Positions 11,792 through 23,592 of a stretch of DNA of 64,000 bases are shown one piece after another; positions within the stretch are counted from its first letter, which is position 1, and each line of letters starts with the position of its first letter. Source of the DNA: Erigeron canadensis (lineage: Eukaryota; Streptophyta; Magnoliopsida; Asterales; Asteraceae); assembly GCF_010389155.1 (NCBI RefSeq), contig NC_057761.1, forward strand, positions 7,690,501 to 7,754,500, given 5' to 3'. Made by a program: the position numbers and the translations under genes. The notes under the pieces are model-generated. The model ran no database searches. It had not been told where the DNA came from and was given only the letters and a program-made list of their open reading frames with translations.

Positions 11792-12478
11792 ATGTCGGAC
11801 GAAGCTAGCTCTTATGTTGTTGTTCCTGGTACTCCTCGAGTTCCTGTGGTAGCTAACTCTATTCCCCGTGTTCCTCACTGTTCTGAAGAGGAACCATTTG
11901 AGGCTTCAGGCACTGAGTCTCGCCCCGTCAATCTGGTATCATCATCCAGTGAATCTGGAAATGAGCATGTATCTATTAATGTTCAATCATCTCTGTCACC
12001 GACTCCATATCAAAGGAGGACTACCGAGGGAGCTCGTCTGCCCTATGCTCCTCGAGATCCCAATGTTCCTGGTCCTTCTGCACCGGTTCAAGACAACCAT
12101 GTGTTTGGTCCCTCATTTCTTCTGGGCGATCCGTATGCTGCAGATCCCTTCAGAGTGCCTGTTTACAACCCCAATCTTGTTATGCCTGTTGCAACTGAAG
12201 CTGATAGGTCAGAATATGCTCTTCGACAAATGTCAAGTATGAACAACTCTCTCATCCGTACTAGAGAGGCTATTGAGAATCAAGCTCAAGGATTGACTGG
12301 AGCTTATCAGCATGCTTCTGATGCTATGACTGTTGATAGGGAGGGCAAGGAGAGTGCTTCTGATGCTATGACTGTTGCTAGGGAGGGGAAGGAGACTATC
12401 TGGACTGCGATATGGATACTATCAGTCTTGGTGGTTTTGGTCGTAGCTTTGCTGATTGTCATTCTTATCAAGATGTAG
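11792..12478 (+). CDS. Extra ORF before gag: 228 aa protein with a C-terminal membrane segment
   Basis: This intact frame lies between the primer site and gag, where Tekay elements as I know them have none. I cannot assign it to a family. The protein is rich in Pro, Ser and acidic residues at the start (MSDEASSYVVVPGTPRVPVV). It then has a polar middle and a 14-residue tandem repeat (SASDAMTV.REGKE), and ends in a strongly hydrophobic stretch of about 22 residues, IWILSVLVVLVVALLIVIL, closing with IKM. That layout is of a tail-anchored membrane protein. The frame is open 42 codons further upstream (from 11666). I prefer the ATG at 11792 because the added part looks like translated leader. It has stayed open although gag-pol is broken, which may be chance or recent selection. 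Function unknown. Confidence 0.6.
   Translation: MSDEASSYVVVPGTPRVPVVANSIPRVPHCSEEEPFEASGTESRPVNLVSSSSESGNEHVSINVQSSLSPTPYQRRTTEGARLPYAPRDPNVPGPSAPVQDNHVFGPSFLLGDPYAADPFRVPVYNPNLVMPVATEADRSEYALRQMSSMNNSLIRTREAIENQAQGLTGAYQHASDAMTVDREGKESASDAMTVAREGKETIWTAIWILSVLVVLVVALLIVILIKM
12314..12397 (+). repeat. 42 bp in-frame tandem duplication in the extra ORF
   Basis: GCTTCTGATGCTATGACTG recurs exactly 42 bases later (12314 and 12356), adding 14 residues without shifting the frame. Confidence 0.9.
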
Positions 12479-12546
12479 TCTATAGTAGTTGTGTACTGTA
12501 AGCCTAGAACATATAGCAACTCATATTTTGTACCTAAGTTGCAGGC

Positions 12547-12727
12547 TATCATTGTAGATGTAGTTCCCACATGTCTTTTGAATCGTACTGGTCTAATTAT
12601 GTAAATTATCATTGTGGAAGTAGTTCCCACGTGTCTTTTGAATCGTACGGGTCCGACTATGTAAATTATCATTGTGGATGTAGTTCCCACATGTTTTTTT
12701 TTTAACCGTATTGATCTGACTATGTAA
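12547..12727 (+). repeat. Three 60 bp tandem units between the extra ORF and gag
   Basis: Units starting TATCATTGTRGAWGTAGTTC occur at 12547, 12607 and 12667, each ending in TATGTAA. The third has an expanded T run. They are non-coding on the plus strand. A 144-residue frame on the minus strand is only their shadow. Confidence 0.9.
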
Positions 12728-15700
12728 CTTTTGGACATCAATGAAATACAATCGTCTTTTGTCTTATATACTTGTTCAAACTACATCACTTGTTCATTTT
12801 AACTCTAGAATTATGATGTTTCATATTTCTTGTCTTTTTTAGTACATGAGTTCATACAAGTCAACAGATTTTGACTTGTATTTGTACTATCATCTATATT
12901 GCAAAGCAACTTTCTATATAACTTCTCATGGAAATCTCTAAATGACATTTTTGTTCATGTCATAGACTTATGGCTCCTAAGAAGAGAAGCGAGACCCAGA
13001 AAAAGACTCCAGCTAAGAAGACTGCTCCAAAGAGAGTTACTCGATCAACTCCTAGACCTAATGATACTCAACAGGAAGAACCTATGATCCAACAAGGACC
13101 AGAAACTGATGCTGCAAATGTGAACACTGGTCTTGGATCTACCCCACCTGCTGGCGGGGAAAATAATATGGCGGCGTTTGTGACACTACAACTATTGGCC
13201 GCCATGCCTACTCTAGTCGCTCAGATCACAGCGAGTATGAACGCCAATAATAATCATCCTGCTGATAATAGTAACAATGTGGAACCTACTGTTGAACAAC
13301 TTATTCCTCGAGTTCATCTGCACGGGAGTGACTTTAAGACCTTCACTTATTGCAAGCCAAAGGAGTTCCATGGCACCGAAGGTCCTGTCGGCCTAATCAA
13401 TTGGCTAGAGAGCATAGAGGCGGTGCTTCATATTAGCCGTTGTGCCGAAGAGCACAAAGTGGAATATGCTGCCTCTCAATTTCAAAAGCACGCTTTGTCA
13501 TGGTGGAACGAGCAGATAAGGACTCGTGAGTCGGGAGCCGGCTAATAGCATACCTTGGTTGAACTTTAAAAGGATGATGATGGAAAAGTACTGTCCTCGG
13601 GAGGAAGTACAAAAAATGGAAGGTGAATTCTGGAATCATAGTATGATTGGACTAGACAACGAGAAATACACAACTCGTTTTCATGAAGTGGCAAGGTTGG
13701 TTCCTCGTATGGTAGATACGGAGGATAAATTGATCTAAAGATACTGTTATGGCTTGTCACCCGATGTCCGAAGGTTGGTAGCCGCTTTTAATCCTTTGAC
13801 TCTTCAAGCGGCTGTTAGTGCCACCAACCGGATGGTGATAGACTTGAAAAGAACCACTGGTTCTTCTGTTGGAACTGATGTGAACAATAAAAGGAATGAT
13901 TATGCCTCTGGTAGTGGTTTTGGCAATGGTGGAAATGGTAAGAGGTTTAGGACTGCTAGAAACTTTGTTGTGGTTGCTCAGGATGTCAAGAGGTACACCA
14001 GCTTAGACCTAAAGTGTAATAGGTGTGGCCTCCATCACAAGGGAAATTGTCCTACTTGTCACCGTTGTAAAAAGACGGGACATCTGGCAAAGTTCTGTAG
14101 GGACAAGACACCCGGTCAATGCTACGAATGTAGGAGCGAAACCCATATGCGACCCGCGTGTCCACGTCTCAATCAAGCCCTGAACAACAATGCTATAGTT
14201 CCAATCAGGAACAATAAAGGGAACAATCAAGCTGGGAATCAGGGAAGGAATCAAGGAGGACAAGGAAGAGGCCGAGTGTTTGCTTTGGATGCTGCTGATG
14301 CACCACGTGATCCCAACGTTGTGATAGGTACATTCATACTCAATAATCATTATGTCTTTGTGTTATTCGACTCTGGTGCTGATAAAAGTTTTATATCCTT
14401 AGAATTTAAGTCTCGAATTAATGTAGTAGCTATCCCCATGAAAGAAACTTATATTGTCGAATATGCAAACGGTCAAAAGTATGTTGCTAGAGATCATTTG
14501 GTAGATTGTAGTTTAACATTGTCTGGTAAAACCTTTAAGATAGATCTGATTTCCATAGAACTAGGAAGTTTTGATGTGATAGTTGGTATGGACTGGTTGT
14601 CTAGAGTTCGCGCTGATATTGGGTGTTATGAGAAAGTTGTGAGAATACCTCTGCCAAATGATGAAACATTGATAGTGCAAGGAGACAAGTCAGGGAAGGA
14701 ATTGATTTTGGTGTTGGCGATAAAAGTGAATAGGTATTTACAAAAAGAATACCCTGCCTTCTTGGCACTAGTGGTCGAAAGGAAGCCAGAGGGTAAAGAC
14801 ATTCAAGATATTCCAATAGTTAAAGATTTTCCGGAGGTGTTTCTCGAAGATTTGACTGGACTTCCACCTCACAGACCAGTCGAGTTTGGAATAAACTTAG
14901 TCCCTGGAGCTGCACCCGTGGCCAAGGCACCCTATCACCTTGCGCTGTCAGAAATGCAAGAATTGTCCGAACAACTTCAAGAGTTGTTAGCAAAAGGACT
15001 AATCCGTCCAAGTTCATCACCCTGGGGAGCTCCGATCCTATTTGTGAAAAAGAAAGACGACTCTATGCGCATGTGTATTGACTATAGAGAATTGAACAAG
15101 TTGACTGTCAAGAACAGGTACCCATTACCTCGTATTAATGACTTGTTCGACCAACTGGAAGGTGCATCACACTTTTCTAAGATCGATCTCAGATCTGGGT
15201 ATCATCAACTCAGAGTCAGAGAGACGAACATTCCAAAAACAGCCTTCAGAACTCGTTATGGACATTATGAGTTTTTGGTTATGCCATTTGGTTTAACCAA
15301 TGCACCTGCTGTGTTCATGGACTTAATGAATAGAGTATGTTGACCATATCTAGACAAGTTTGTCATCGTGTTCATTGATGACATACTGATCTACTCGAGA
15401 ACTAAAGACGAGCATGAAGGTCATCTGAGGACCATTCTGCAACTGCTCAAGGATCAAGAACTGTACGCAAAGTTCTCAAAATGTGAATTCTGGATTAGGG
15501 AAGTACACTTCTTGGGTCATGTAGTGAATGCAGATGGAATCCACGTGGATCCATCTAAGGTCGAGGCAATAAAGAAGTGGGAAGCCCCTAAGACTCCGAC
15601 AGAAATTCGTCAATTTCTTGGACTGGCGGGCTATTACAGAAGATTTATTGAGAATTTCTCAAAGGTTGCTCAACCTTTGACCCTGTTAACTCAGAAGACT

Positions 15701-15930
15701 AATAAATTTATTTGGCAGGATGCCCAAGAAAAGGCATTTCAGACATTAAAGGACAGACTATATAATGCTCCTATTCTAGCATTACCAAATGGCATTGAAA
15801 ATTCAGTGGTATATTGTGACGCCTCACATCAGGGCATGGGATGTGTACTTATGCAGGAAGGTAAGGTCATTGCTTACGCTTCTAGACAGCTCAAAATCCA
15901 CGAAAAGAACTATACGACCCATGATCTCGA

Positions 15931-16186
15931 ACTCGGAGCGGTTGTTTTTGCCTTAAAGATTTGGAGGCATTACCTGTATGGTACCAAGTGTACTGTATTC
16001 ACGGATCACAAAAGTCTTCAGCATATCTTCGATCAGAAAATGTTGAATATGAGACAACACTCGGAGCGGTTGTTTTTGCCTTAAAGATTTGGAGGCATTA
16101 CCTGTATGGTACCAAGTGTACTGTATTCACGGATCACAAAAGTCTTCAGCATATCTTCGATCAGAAAATGCTGAATATGAGACAAC
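15931..16186 (+). repeat. 128 bp tandem duplication inside RNase H
   Basis: ACTCGGAGCGGTTGTTTTTG begins at 15931 and again at 16059. The two 128-base units differ at one base that I can see (T/C near 16043/16171). Because 128 is not a multiple of three, the second copy shifts the frame and ends the first open frame at 16084. Confidence 0.95.
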
Positions 16187-17786
16187 GGCGATGGGTAGAA
16201 TTACTCAGTGACTACGATGTGAACTCAAATATCATCTCGGCAAAGCAAATGTTGTTGCTGATGCGCTAAGTCGAAAGGATAGAGTTTCACTATCTGTCAT
16301 AAAAAGAGCAAGTTCTTATCTTGGCTCGTCTTTAAGGGATAGAGTTTTGGACGATCAGAGTGAGGCCCTACAGCCAGGGCGTATCGAGAAAGAAGCATTG
16401 TGGAATGCTGAACAATTGTTTGAAATGGATGGCGATGGAATCCGACATGTTAAGGGCAGAGTGTAGATTCCTAAGTATAATGGACTTAGAGAACTTTTAA
16501 TGAACGAAAGTCATCGATCGAAGTATTCAATCCATCCTAGAGCTGACAAAATGTACCATGGACTAAAGGACTTTTATTGGTGGCCTGGTTTAAGAGAGAT
16601 GTCGCCACTTATGTCTCAAAGTGTCTAAATTGTTCAATGGTCAAGGCAGAACACCAAAAGCCTTCTAGGCTGCTCCAACAACCCCAAATTCCTAACTGGA
16701 AATGGGAAGAGATTACGATGGACTTTATTACTAAGCTGCCCCGAACTCTGAAAGGATATGATACCATCTGGGTCATTGTCGATCGATTGACGAAGTCTGC
16801 TCATTTCATTCCAATTCGGGAGAGTTGGAAGATAAGGAAATTGTCTCAAATATACATTGAAAAGATTGTGTCTCTACATGGCATTCCTTTGTCTATTATC
16901 TCTGACCGAGATGGTTGTTTCACTTCACAATCATGGAGATATTTTCAAGACGCCCTAGGCACTCTATTGCATTTGAGTACGGCTTACCATCCACAAACTG
17001 ACGGACAAAGTGAACGTACCATCCAGACGTTAGAAGACATGCTTCGGGCATGTGTCATCGACTTTAAAGGTAGTTGGGATACCTTTCTACTGTTAGCTGA
17101 ATTTTCGTATAATAACAGCTATCACATTAGCATCAAATGTGCTCCTTATGAGGCTTTATATGGACGAAAATGTAGATCGCCTGTTTGTTGGCTGGATACT
17201 GGCGAAAGTCGTTTGTATAAGTATGGACTAGTTCAAAAGACTATTGATCAAATTGTTGAAATTAGAGCACGGATGAAAGCGGCTCAAGATCGCCAAAGAG
17301 CTATGCAGACCGTAGGAGGAAACCACTTGAGTTTCAAGTGGGAGACAAAGTCATGTTGAAAGTGTCGCCTTGGAAAGGCACTGCACGTTTTGGAGTGCGA
17401 GACAAACTTAGTCCTCGTTATATCGGACCATTCGAAATTGTTCAAAGAATTGGTTCTGTGGCATATAAGCTCGATTTACCCCAAGAGCTAGAACACGTTC
17501 ACCACATGTTTCATATATCCAATTTTAAGAAGTGTCTAACTGATGAAACATTAGTTGTCCTAGTTGAAGAGCTGCAAGTGAACGAGGTTCTTCGATTCGT
17601 CGAAGAACCTGTTGAAATTTTAGACCAACAGCTCAAACAACTTAGACGTAGTCGTATCAAGTTGGTCAAAGTTCGTTGGAACTCAAAACACGGACCCGAC
17701 TCAACTTGGAAACGTGAAGACTATATGATGGAGCATTATCCTCATCTTTTTACTGAGCAACAATTAATTTTGGGACGAAATCCTCA

Positions 17787-17800
17787 GAAGTCGGGGATGC
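17787..17800 (+). other. Polypurine-type tract before the right LTR
   Basis: GAAGTCGGGGATGC lies directly against the TGTGACA start of the right LTR, where plus-strand priming occurs in Ty3 elements. It overlaps the last codons of the chromodomain frame. Confidence 0.65.
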
Positions 17801-20042
17801 TGTGACAACTCGTAATTTATTAATATCAGGTTAGTCTTAATCTCGTTTGAGCCTAGTCATTTTCATAATCTCGTCTAATTTAGACGGTCTTTGACGTTGA
17901 AATTATTAAAAATTTGGACTTTTGACTTAGTTCAATTAGACGTATCCTAATGACGTAGACCATTAGCTATCTAGACGAATGCCCAGTCTTAAAATAAATT
18001 TAACTTAATATTTAAAGGTTATGTCTGGTACAAAATAAATAGACTGTCTAGACTTAATATTTTAAAAGTTTACTTTGACGGAATATTATTGACCCGTCTT
18101 AATTTAAATAACACGAGGGAAAATACCTTTATTTTAAATTATAACCTTTTAGTCATACGGTATTTAATCGTAAGCATTTTACCAAATTAAGGATAAAAAT
18201 ATCACAATATTGGCCACTTGGGTCGGTTTCTTTCCTTGTGGCTAGGAACAAAACAACCAAACACCCCACTTCTCTTTTCCTTTTTGGCTGGTCGAACAAA
18301 CACACATACATAACACACACTTAACATTTTTCACTTCATCAAATTGATTGTTATTGAAATCTTATGGGAAATTAAAAAGGGAATAATCATTTGGCAAGGG
18401 TTTTATTATCATCATCATCACCATCTTTATCTTCATTTTTTCAAGACCATCAAATTTGGGTAAGTAAACTTTTTCTATAAATCTTTGATTATCTAAATTC
18501 AATCCTTTGATTTAGTTTCATTTTGATGAAAGTAATTAGGCTAAAAGATCAGTAGAGTTATTATATAGTTTTTTTTTTGTTTTTTTTGATGAAATTATGC
18601 TTAGAAGTAAGTATTTGAGATCAAAAGTGTTGGAATTGTTTGTAGTAAGTGAAATGGATAGTTTTTAGTTCTTTGAACATGTTTATACCTGTGGTAATAA
18701 AAAGGTTTCATAATAAAACGAATTGGATTGCGGAAAATGGTTGAAAACTCGATATTTAGTCATTCTGATCATCTTTTCGTGTCACATCGCGCCGCGAGAT
18801 CAGGGGTTGTTTGATATTTTCAAAAGACGTTAACTTGTACACTTGAACTTTGTTTATATGTATTAGTACTTTAGGCTACCTTATAATGACAATGTCAACA
18901 ACATTAAAAACTAAAGTCAAGTAAAATGGACGTTTAAATCACACTCTTGTCGTGGCATTCTAGGGTCGATAGCTAAGTAGTTGTACGTAGGATATTTGAA
19001 GTCGTGAGATTTGATCCTCGTCATTTGTACTATTATCTTAGATTTGGATAGACGTGGAGACTAGATTGATCATTGTCAAGTTTGCTCATCCATTTTAGCT
19101 CTTCGATTGCTAAGGTGAGTTTATGGCGCCCTTTTTCCTTTTTACTTTGGGCCTGAAAAGCATGTACTGTTGTATACACGACTACTTTATAAATGATTTG
19201 TCTTTGTCTATGTCATGTGATTTGGCTACTTAAATCTTTTGTCTTATGTTTGCCATGTTGACGGCTGTCTGAAAATGTGTATACATGTCTTATGAAATTT
19301 TGTTCTATGTGACTTAGACTTGCCATGTTGTCGGCTGCCTAAATGTTTATGTGTTTGACAAACTAAAATGTTCCCCTTATGTAGTTATTACCATTATGAG
19401 ATCCTAATGGTTGTCTTGTCAGCTTTTGTATCTCACTGTCATAGTTCTGGTCCGCACCCCACTTTAGACAGGAAATCCTGTGCGAGGTATATTGGTCTGC
19501 AACCCACCTTAGACGGGAAATCCTGTGCGAGGCATATTAGTCATATTGTCGGACTTAGGTCTGGACTGTCATTATATATTGTCGGATTTTGCTCCCGGCT
19601 GTCTTGTCTTAAATAACTACATGTCATTGTGTATTCTCAATGACGACTAAACTTTGGTCAAACACACTGTAAACTCACCAACTATTTCGATAGTTGATCT
19701 TCTCAAATTTCATGCTTTTCAAGTAACCAACAGTAAGTCTTGGATCATCTTGGCATTATAGGGCCATTCTTTTGACTTTGGACGTATAATTAGCGTCAAA
19801 CATTGGAGGACTATTATGTTCTTAGTTTTAATTGTACTAAACGGTCCAAATATTTATCTTGTATTAAGTGGGCCCAATTCTATAAATGGATGACTTGTAT
19901 CCATATTCTGGGGTCCACATTTGAACTATTGTACTTGTATTAGACTTGTATTTGGTATTATATGGATGTAATTTCTATTAGCATATTGTTAGTACGCAAT
20001 AGGTTTATTAACCATGTATTTCCGCTACAACGGGGTGTGACA
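17801..20042 (+). repeat. Right (3') LTR, 2242 bp
   Basis: It is collinear with the left LTR over its full length. It differs by scattered substitutions, a 13 bp insertion near 18305 in a CACACA stretch, and variable T runs. It ends GGGGTGTGACA before the TCTAG duplication. Confidence 0.93.
19451..19540 (+). repeat. Two 45 bp tandem units inside the right LTR
   Basis: Counterpart of the pair at 10734-10823, with a few substitutions in the second unit. Confidence 0.85.
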
Positions 20043-20345
20043 TCTAGTTCCCTCTGAATACCGCGATCTAAACCTTTAAAGAAAATGAGAATGTGCTCAT
20101 TCAATTGAATATCATGCCACAGACACTACCTCAACAACTCCTTCAACCTCTTTCATATTACCTCCACAGGCCCAATCTAGTTTCCTCTGAATACTGCGAT
20201 CTAAACCTCTAAAGAAAATTAGAATGTGCTCATTCAATTGAATATCATGCCACAGACACATCCTCAACAACTCTTTCAACCTCTTCCAATCATCAACCAT
20301 ATCCTCATCCTTCTTTTGCTTAAATATCCGAATCTCAAGCTTCAA
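20043..20345 (-). pseudogene. Right part of the interrupted gag relic (Athila-like), with a 133 bp tandem duplication
   Basis: On the minus strand this encodes a gag core: KKDEDMVDDWKRLKELLRMC, then 'LNEHILIFFRGLDRSIQRKLDWACGG'. The pattern 'W.R.KELLR.CP.H' followed by 'F..GL....R..LD.A.GG' is typical of Ty3 gag, most like Athila. A 133 bp segment is repeated in tandem (20043-20175 and 20176 on). The Tekay-like element sits inside the copy nearest the LTR, and the relic resumes at 9095. No protease or polymerase of this older element is nearby. Confidence 0.65.
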
Positions 20346-21613
20346 ACTTTAGATGTTAGTTTTATAGTAAAAACATAATAAATCAAACCAGTTGGTGATG
20401 CATCTTATGCCAATAATGATACAATTGAATGACCATATTGGAAGTTGGAAGTCACATGTACCCAAGCAACATAAGTCGACGTCACGGGTAAAGGTTCAAG
20501 CAAATTTTCGTTGGATAATCTTGCAATTAGTTTAAATGAGAAGCTTGGTATGTTAAACTATGAGAAAACATGTGGTTGGAGATGCTAGAATCTTGAAAAG
20601 TTTAAAATAATATAGGCGATCTTGATATTTTAAAAATGACACATGAAAAACTCAATTTAACATTTCATAATATTATGGCATTTAAAAGGCTAAATCGATA
20701 AGGGATAATTTATGTAAATCGTTATTATATTCATAGTATTTGGTAGCTAGGTGACATTTCAAATGGATAAAAGTAGAATTTTAAAAGCATATCTTAATCA
20801 TGTGATGAATGTTTAGTATATATATAAACTTGAAGTAATAATACTTGGTAATAAGAAAATTTTAGGGGATGTTATTATATTTGAAAACTTTATACCAGAA
20901 GAATAAAAAAAACCCTAAAATTTAAATAATGAAAATTGAACTCTTAAGTAGTAAGTTTAGCCAAACAACATAATATTTTTCCCGAATGCCATCAATATAC
21001 TAAAAAAATCATACATGATATATGATAACAAGAGATGTAAAGTTACCATTACTTCAGAAATATATCAGATTGTACAAGTTTTTCAGTTGATTATATAAAC
21101 CAATAATATTTGAACGAGAATGGGATTTCACAATTTTTATCAATTTACAAATTATATCTTTCTATCAAAATATAATTCTTCCGGCACAAATAGATTTAAG
21201 ATACCATCGAAGAAAATAAAATTGATAAAATCATGGTACATGTAGTATATATGGAACGTATACTTCTAGTCAAACCGAAAAGCTTGAATAGTTTTGAAAT
21301 CGAAAGACGTATCACGTACATCGTCAGTAAACAAAGTCGTTGTAATATGTTGTAGTAAATATGAAAAGTAAACTTTTAGTCACACTGATAGCTTATATAT
21401 TTTCAAAAGTACACTAACTTTGGTGGACAAGCAATTAAATTTTTGATCTAACAAATCACAGTCAACTTTTTTATCTATCAAACTATTAATGCATTCGTCT
21501 ACCATTTTTTAGTGAATGCTCATTTAATTAATTTTTAACTAATTCATTCACCTACCAAACATTAAGTTTTTAATACATTAAATTTTGGTTAAATTTTGGT
21601 TGTATGGCTTTTC

Positions 21614-22010
21614 AAACAAACTTTAATTTTAAAATAAACATTAGTTTTGAAACAACCATTATTTGAGATTATTTTTGTGACTAACTAAATTTAGTGATAG
21701 CATATTTTGAAACATGGTTTTGGATATATTGAAAATAGTTGACGACATTGAAACCAACTATGAACAATATTGAACAAGGTATGACAGAAGAGAGAATGAT
21801 TCATGTACTAAGCATTGATTTTTTGATACATTAGTTTACGACTATATATTATTTTTCAAATAAAATAATATTTTTGAAACAAACATAGTTTTGAAACAAC
21901 CATTATTTGAGATTATTTTTCTGACGAATTGAAATTTAGTGATGTACTTTTAAGAACACAGTTTCGAATATTCTTGAAAATAGTTGGTCATATGGATACC
22001 AACTATGAAT
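21614..22010. repeat. Diverged direct repeat, period about 243 bp
   Basis: GTTTTGAAACAACCATTATT followed by TGAGATTATTTTT occurs at about 21647 and 21890. Similarity continues through AACCAACTATGAA and into a GAGAGA-rich stretch. Two old copies, with no coding sense. Confidence 0.75.
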
Positions 22011-22449
22011 AATTCTAGACAAAATATGGCGAAAGAGAGAGGATTTGCTTATGGGGTTTAAAAAATCCACGTTAGCAATCCGTCAATTAGCATAAGGAAG
22101 TGTTCCTGACGCCTTGGATGACTACTTACCTACATCACGTGTAAAGACATGAAAGTCATATCTAACATCATGATAAGACTTATAGCTAACTCATCTAGAA
22201 TAAAAATGCTTTAAAACATTTTCTCTCAGACACACAAACATTGTTTTAATCATTTAAAATCTCAAATTGTAATGAACTGGAATTCAAGAATCTAAACAAT
22301 ACACGCCATAACATCATATAAAAATTAGCAATAGTCACGACAAAAACAATCTTTACATGTGTCATCAAAACTAGCAAAACAACTCCACAAAAAAAAAAAA
22401 TCCTTCACATGACTAAGAATCATGATCAAAGATAGCATCATATTAAACC

Positions 22450-22464
22450 GGGGGGGGGGGGGGG
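22450..22464 (+). repeat. Homopolymer run of 15 G
   Basis: An uninterrupted G run in otherwise AT-rich DNA. Its length may vary or be misread. Confidence 0.85.
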
Positions 22465-23592
22465 TTCCTACAGCGAACATCCTCCGTCATGTTTAAGGAA
22501 ACTTACAAACAAACCCAATTTCACCTGCAACAACACGAAAATCACGAATGGAAAAACCCATCAATCGTATTAGAAATCAACACTAAAACCAAAGAATCGG
22601 TAATTGAAGCTCAAATCCAAGCCTTGAAAACATCTTAACCTATTCAAGAGATGCGGATGGAGATCATCATCCTATTTAAAAAAAAGTCATTAGTAAAATT
22701 GAACAATATAATCAAATCAAATAAGCCTTTGCATAGACAAATCAAAATTTGGTAAAATGTCAACTTCTCCTTTGGTAACGAAAAAGTTAATTTATTTGGT
22801 TTTGAAATATTGATATTATATAATCTTTTATTTGTACATATGGTCTAAATTAAAAATAATATAGCAAAAAAAAGTCATTAACAACAACAAAAAAGAAAAG
22901 AAATATATATAAAGTATTAAAAACGAAAACTTACTTTATTAACCTAAACAAAGAAATCGTTGTCGGTAGTTTGTTAGATTGATTAAGTTTAACAAGTCAA
23001 ATGTCATCACAAAGTTGTTGCTTGAGCTTAAACTAACTTTGAGAATGTTCAAATTGTTTTTACTTTGGTCGAAGAGTTAATTATAGTGTATTAAGAGAAA
23101 GATGTTTGAGGGAGGGTGGATATAAAAAGAAGTTGTGTTACATGCTTATTATGGTTTAACGAGTAGAAATGTGATTAACACCAATTAAAGAAGAAGAAAA
23201 GTGATTAGAGATGAGATTAAGGAAAAAAGATTTCATTAGATATAATAAAGGAGTATAATTGGAATTAAGATTCATGGATAGATAATAGAATTTATCATTA
23301 TCAGGGTATCATTATTATTATAGTGTATGATTTTGTGTTTATTTTTGGCTGATGATTTTGGAGAAAGAAAAATGAGAATATGATATATGATAAGAATGAC
23401 AAAATCTAGCATATTATTCAAAAACCGAACATGATATATTTTCCTTAATTATTAGAAAATCTAAAATCTCATTTGCTTTTTTTAAAAAATGTTTTGTTAA
23501 CCTTTTGAATTTAAGTTACATTTAAAACGTAACCTTTAAAATTTCAGTTAAGTTATATTGGATAGTTGTGCATATATTATTTATGAGAATTT

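Larger units (their letters stand above)
12970..17805 (+). pseudogene. Broken gag-pol of the Tekay-like element, with chromodomain
   Basis: The frame starts at MAPKKRSE, a Lys-rich gag N-terminus. In order follow the gag core, CCHC zinc knuckles ([14 protein letters not shown] and a second knuckle, about 14060-14160), an aspartic protease with FDSGADKSF (near 14370), reverse transcriptase with the FIDD active-site box (near 15372), and RNase H (about 15800-16200). The integrase follows with the HHCC finger and catalytic D, D and E (MDF, SDRDG and SERT contexts). Last is a chromodomain that contains VKVRWNSKHGPDSTW. Breaks are a frameshift near 13540, TAA at 13736, TGA at 15341, a 128 bp duplication at 15931-16186, a one-base loss near 16220, TAG at about 16465, and frameshifts near 16595 and 17335. 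Intact relatives make one polyprotein. Confidence 0.93.
9096..20042 (+). mobile_element. Ty3/gypsy chromovirus LTR retrotransposon (Tekay-like), complete in structure but mutated
   Basis: The element is complete in structure: a TCTAG duplication on both sides, two long LTRs, a primer site matching initiator tRNA-Met, gag, protease, reverse transcriptase, RNase H, integrase, a C-terminal chromodomain, and a G-rich tract before the right LTR. The long LTRs and the chromodomain point to the Tekay (Del) group of chromoviruses. By eye the LTRs differ at roughly 50 positions in 2.2 kb plus a few indels. That is 2-3 percent divergence, which at commonly used plant rates means around one million years. 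The coding part has several stops and frameshifts, so this copy cannot make its own proteins. It carries an extra open frame before gag. Confidence 0.93.
20346..23592. other. Intergenic, AT-rich, no gene recognised
   Basis: Short chance frames only. It contains the diverged direct repeat listed at 21614-22010 and a 15 base G run at 22450-22464. Confidence 0.55.

Noticed and set aside
12307..12741. 144-residue minus-strand frame
   Set aside because: It is the shadow of three 60 bp tandem repeats and the end of the plus-strand extra ORF; its repeated peptide comes only from repeated DNA.
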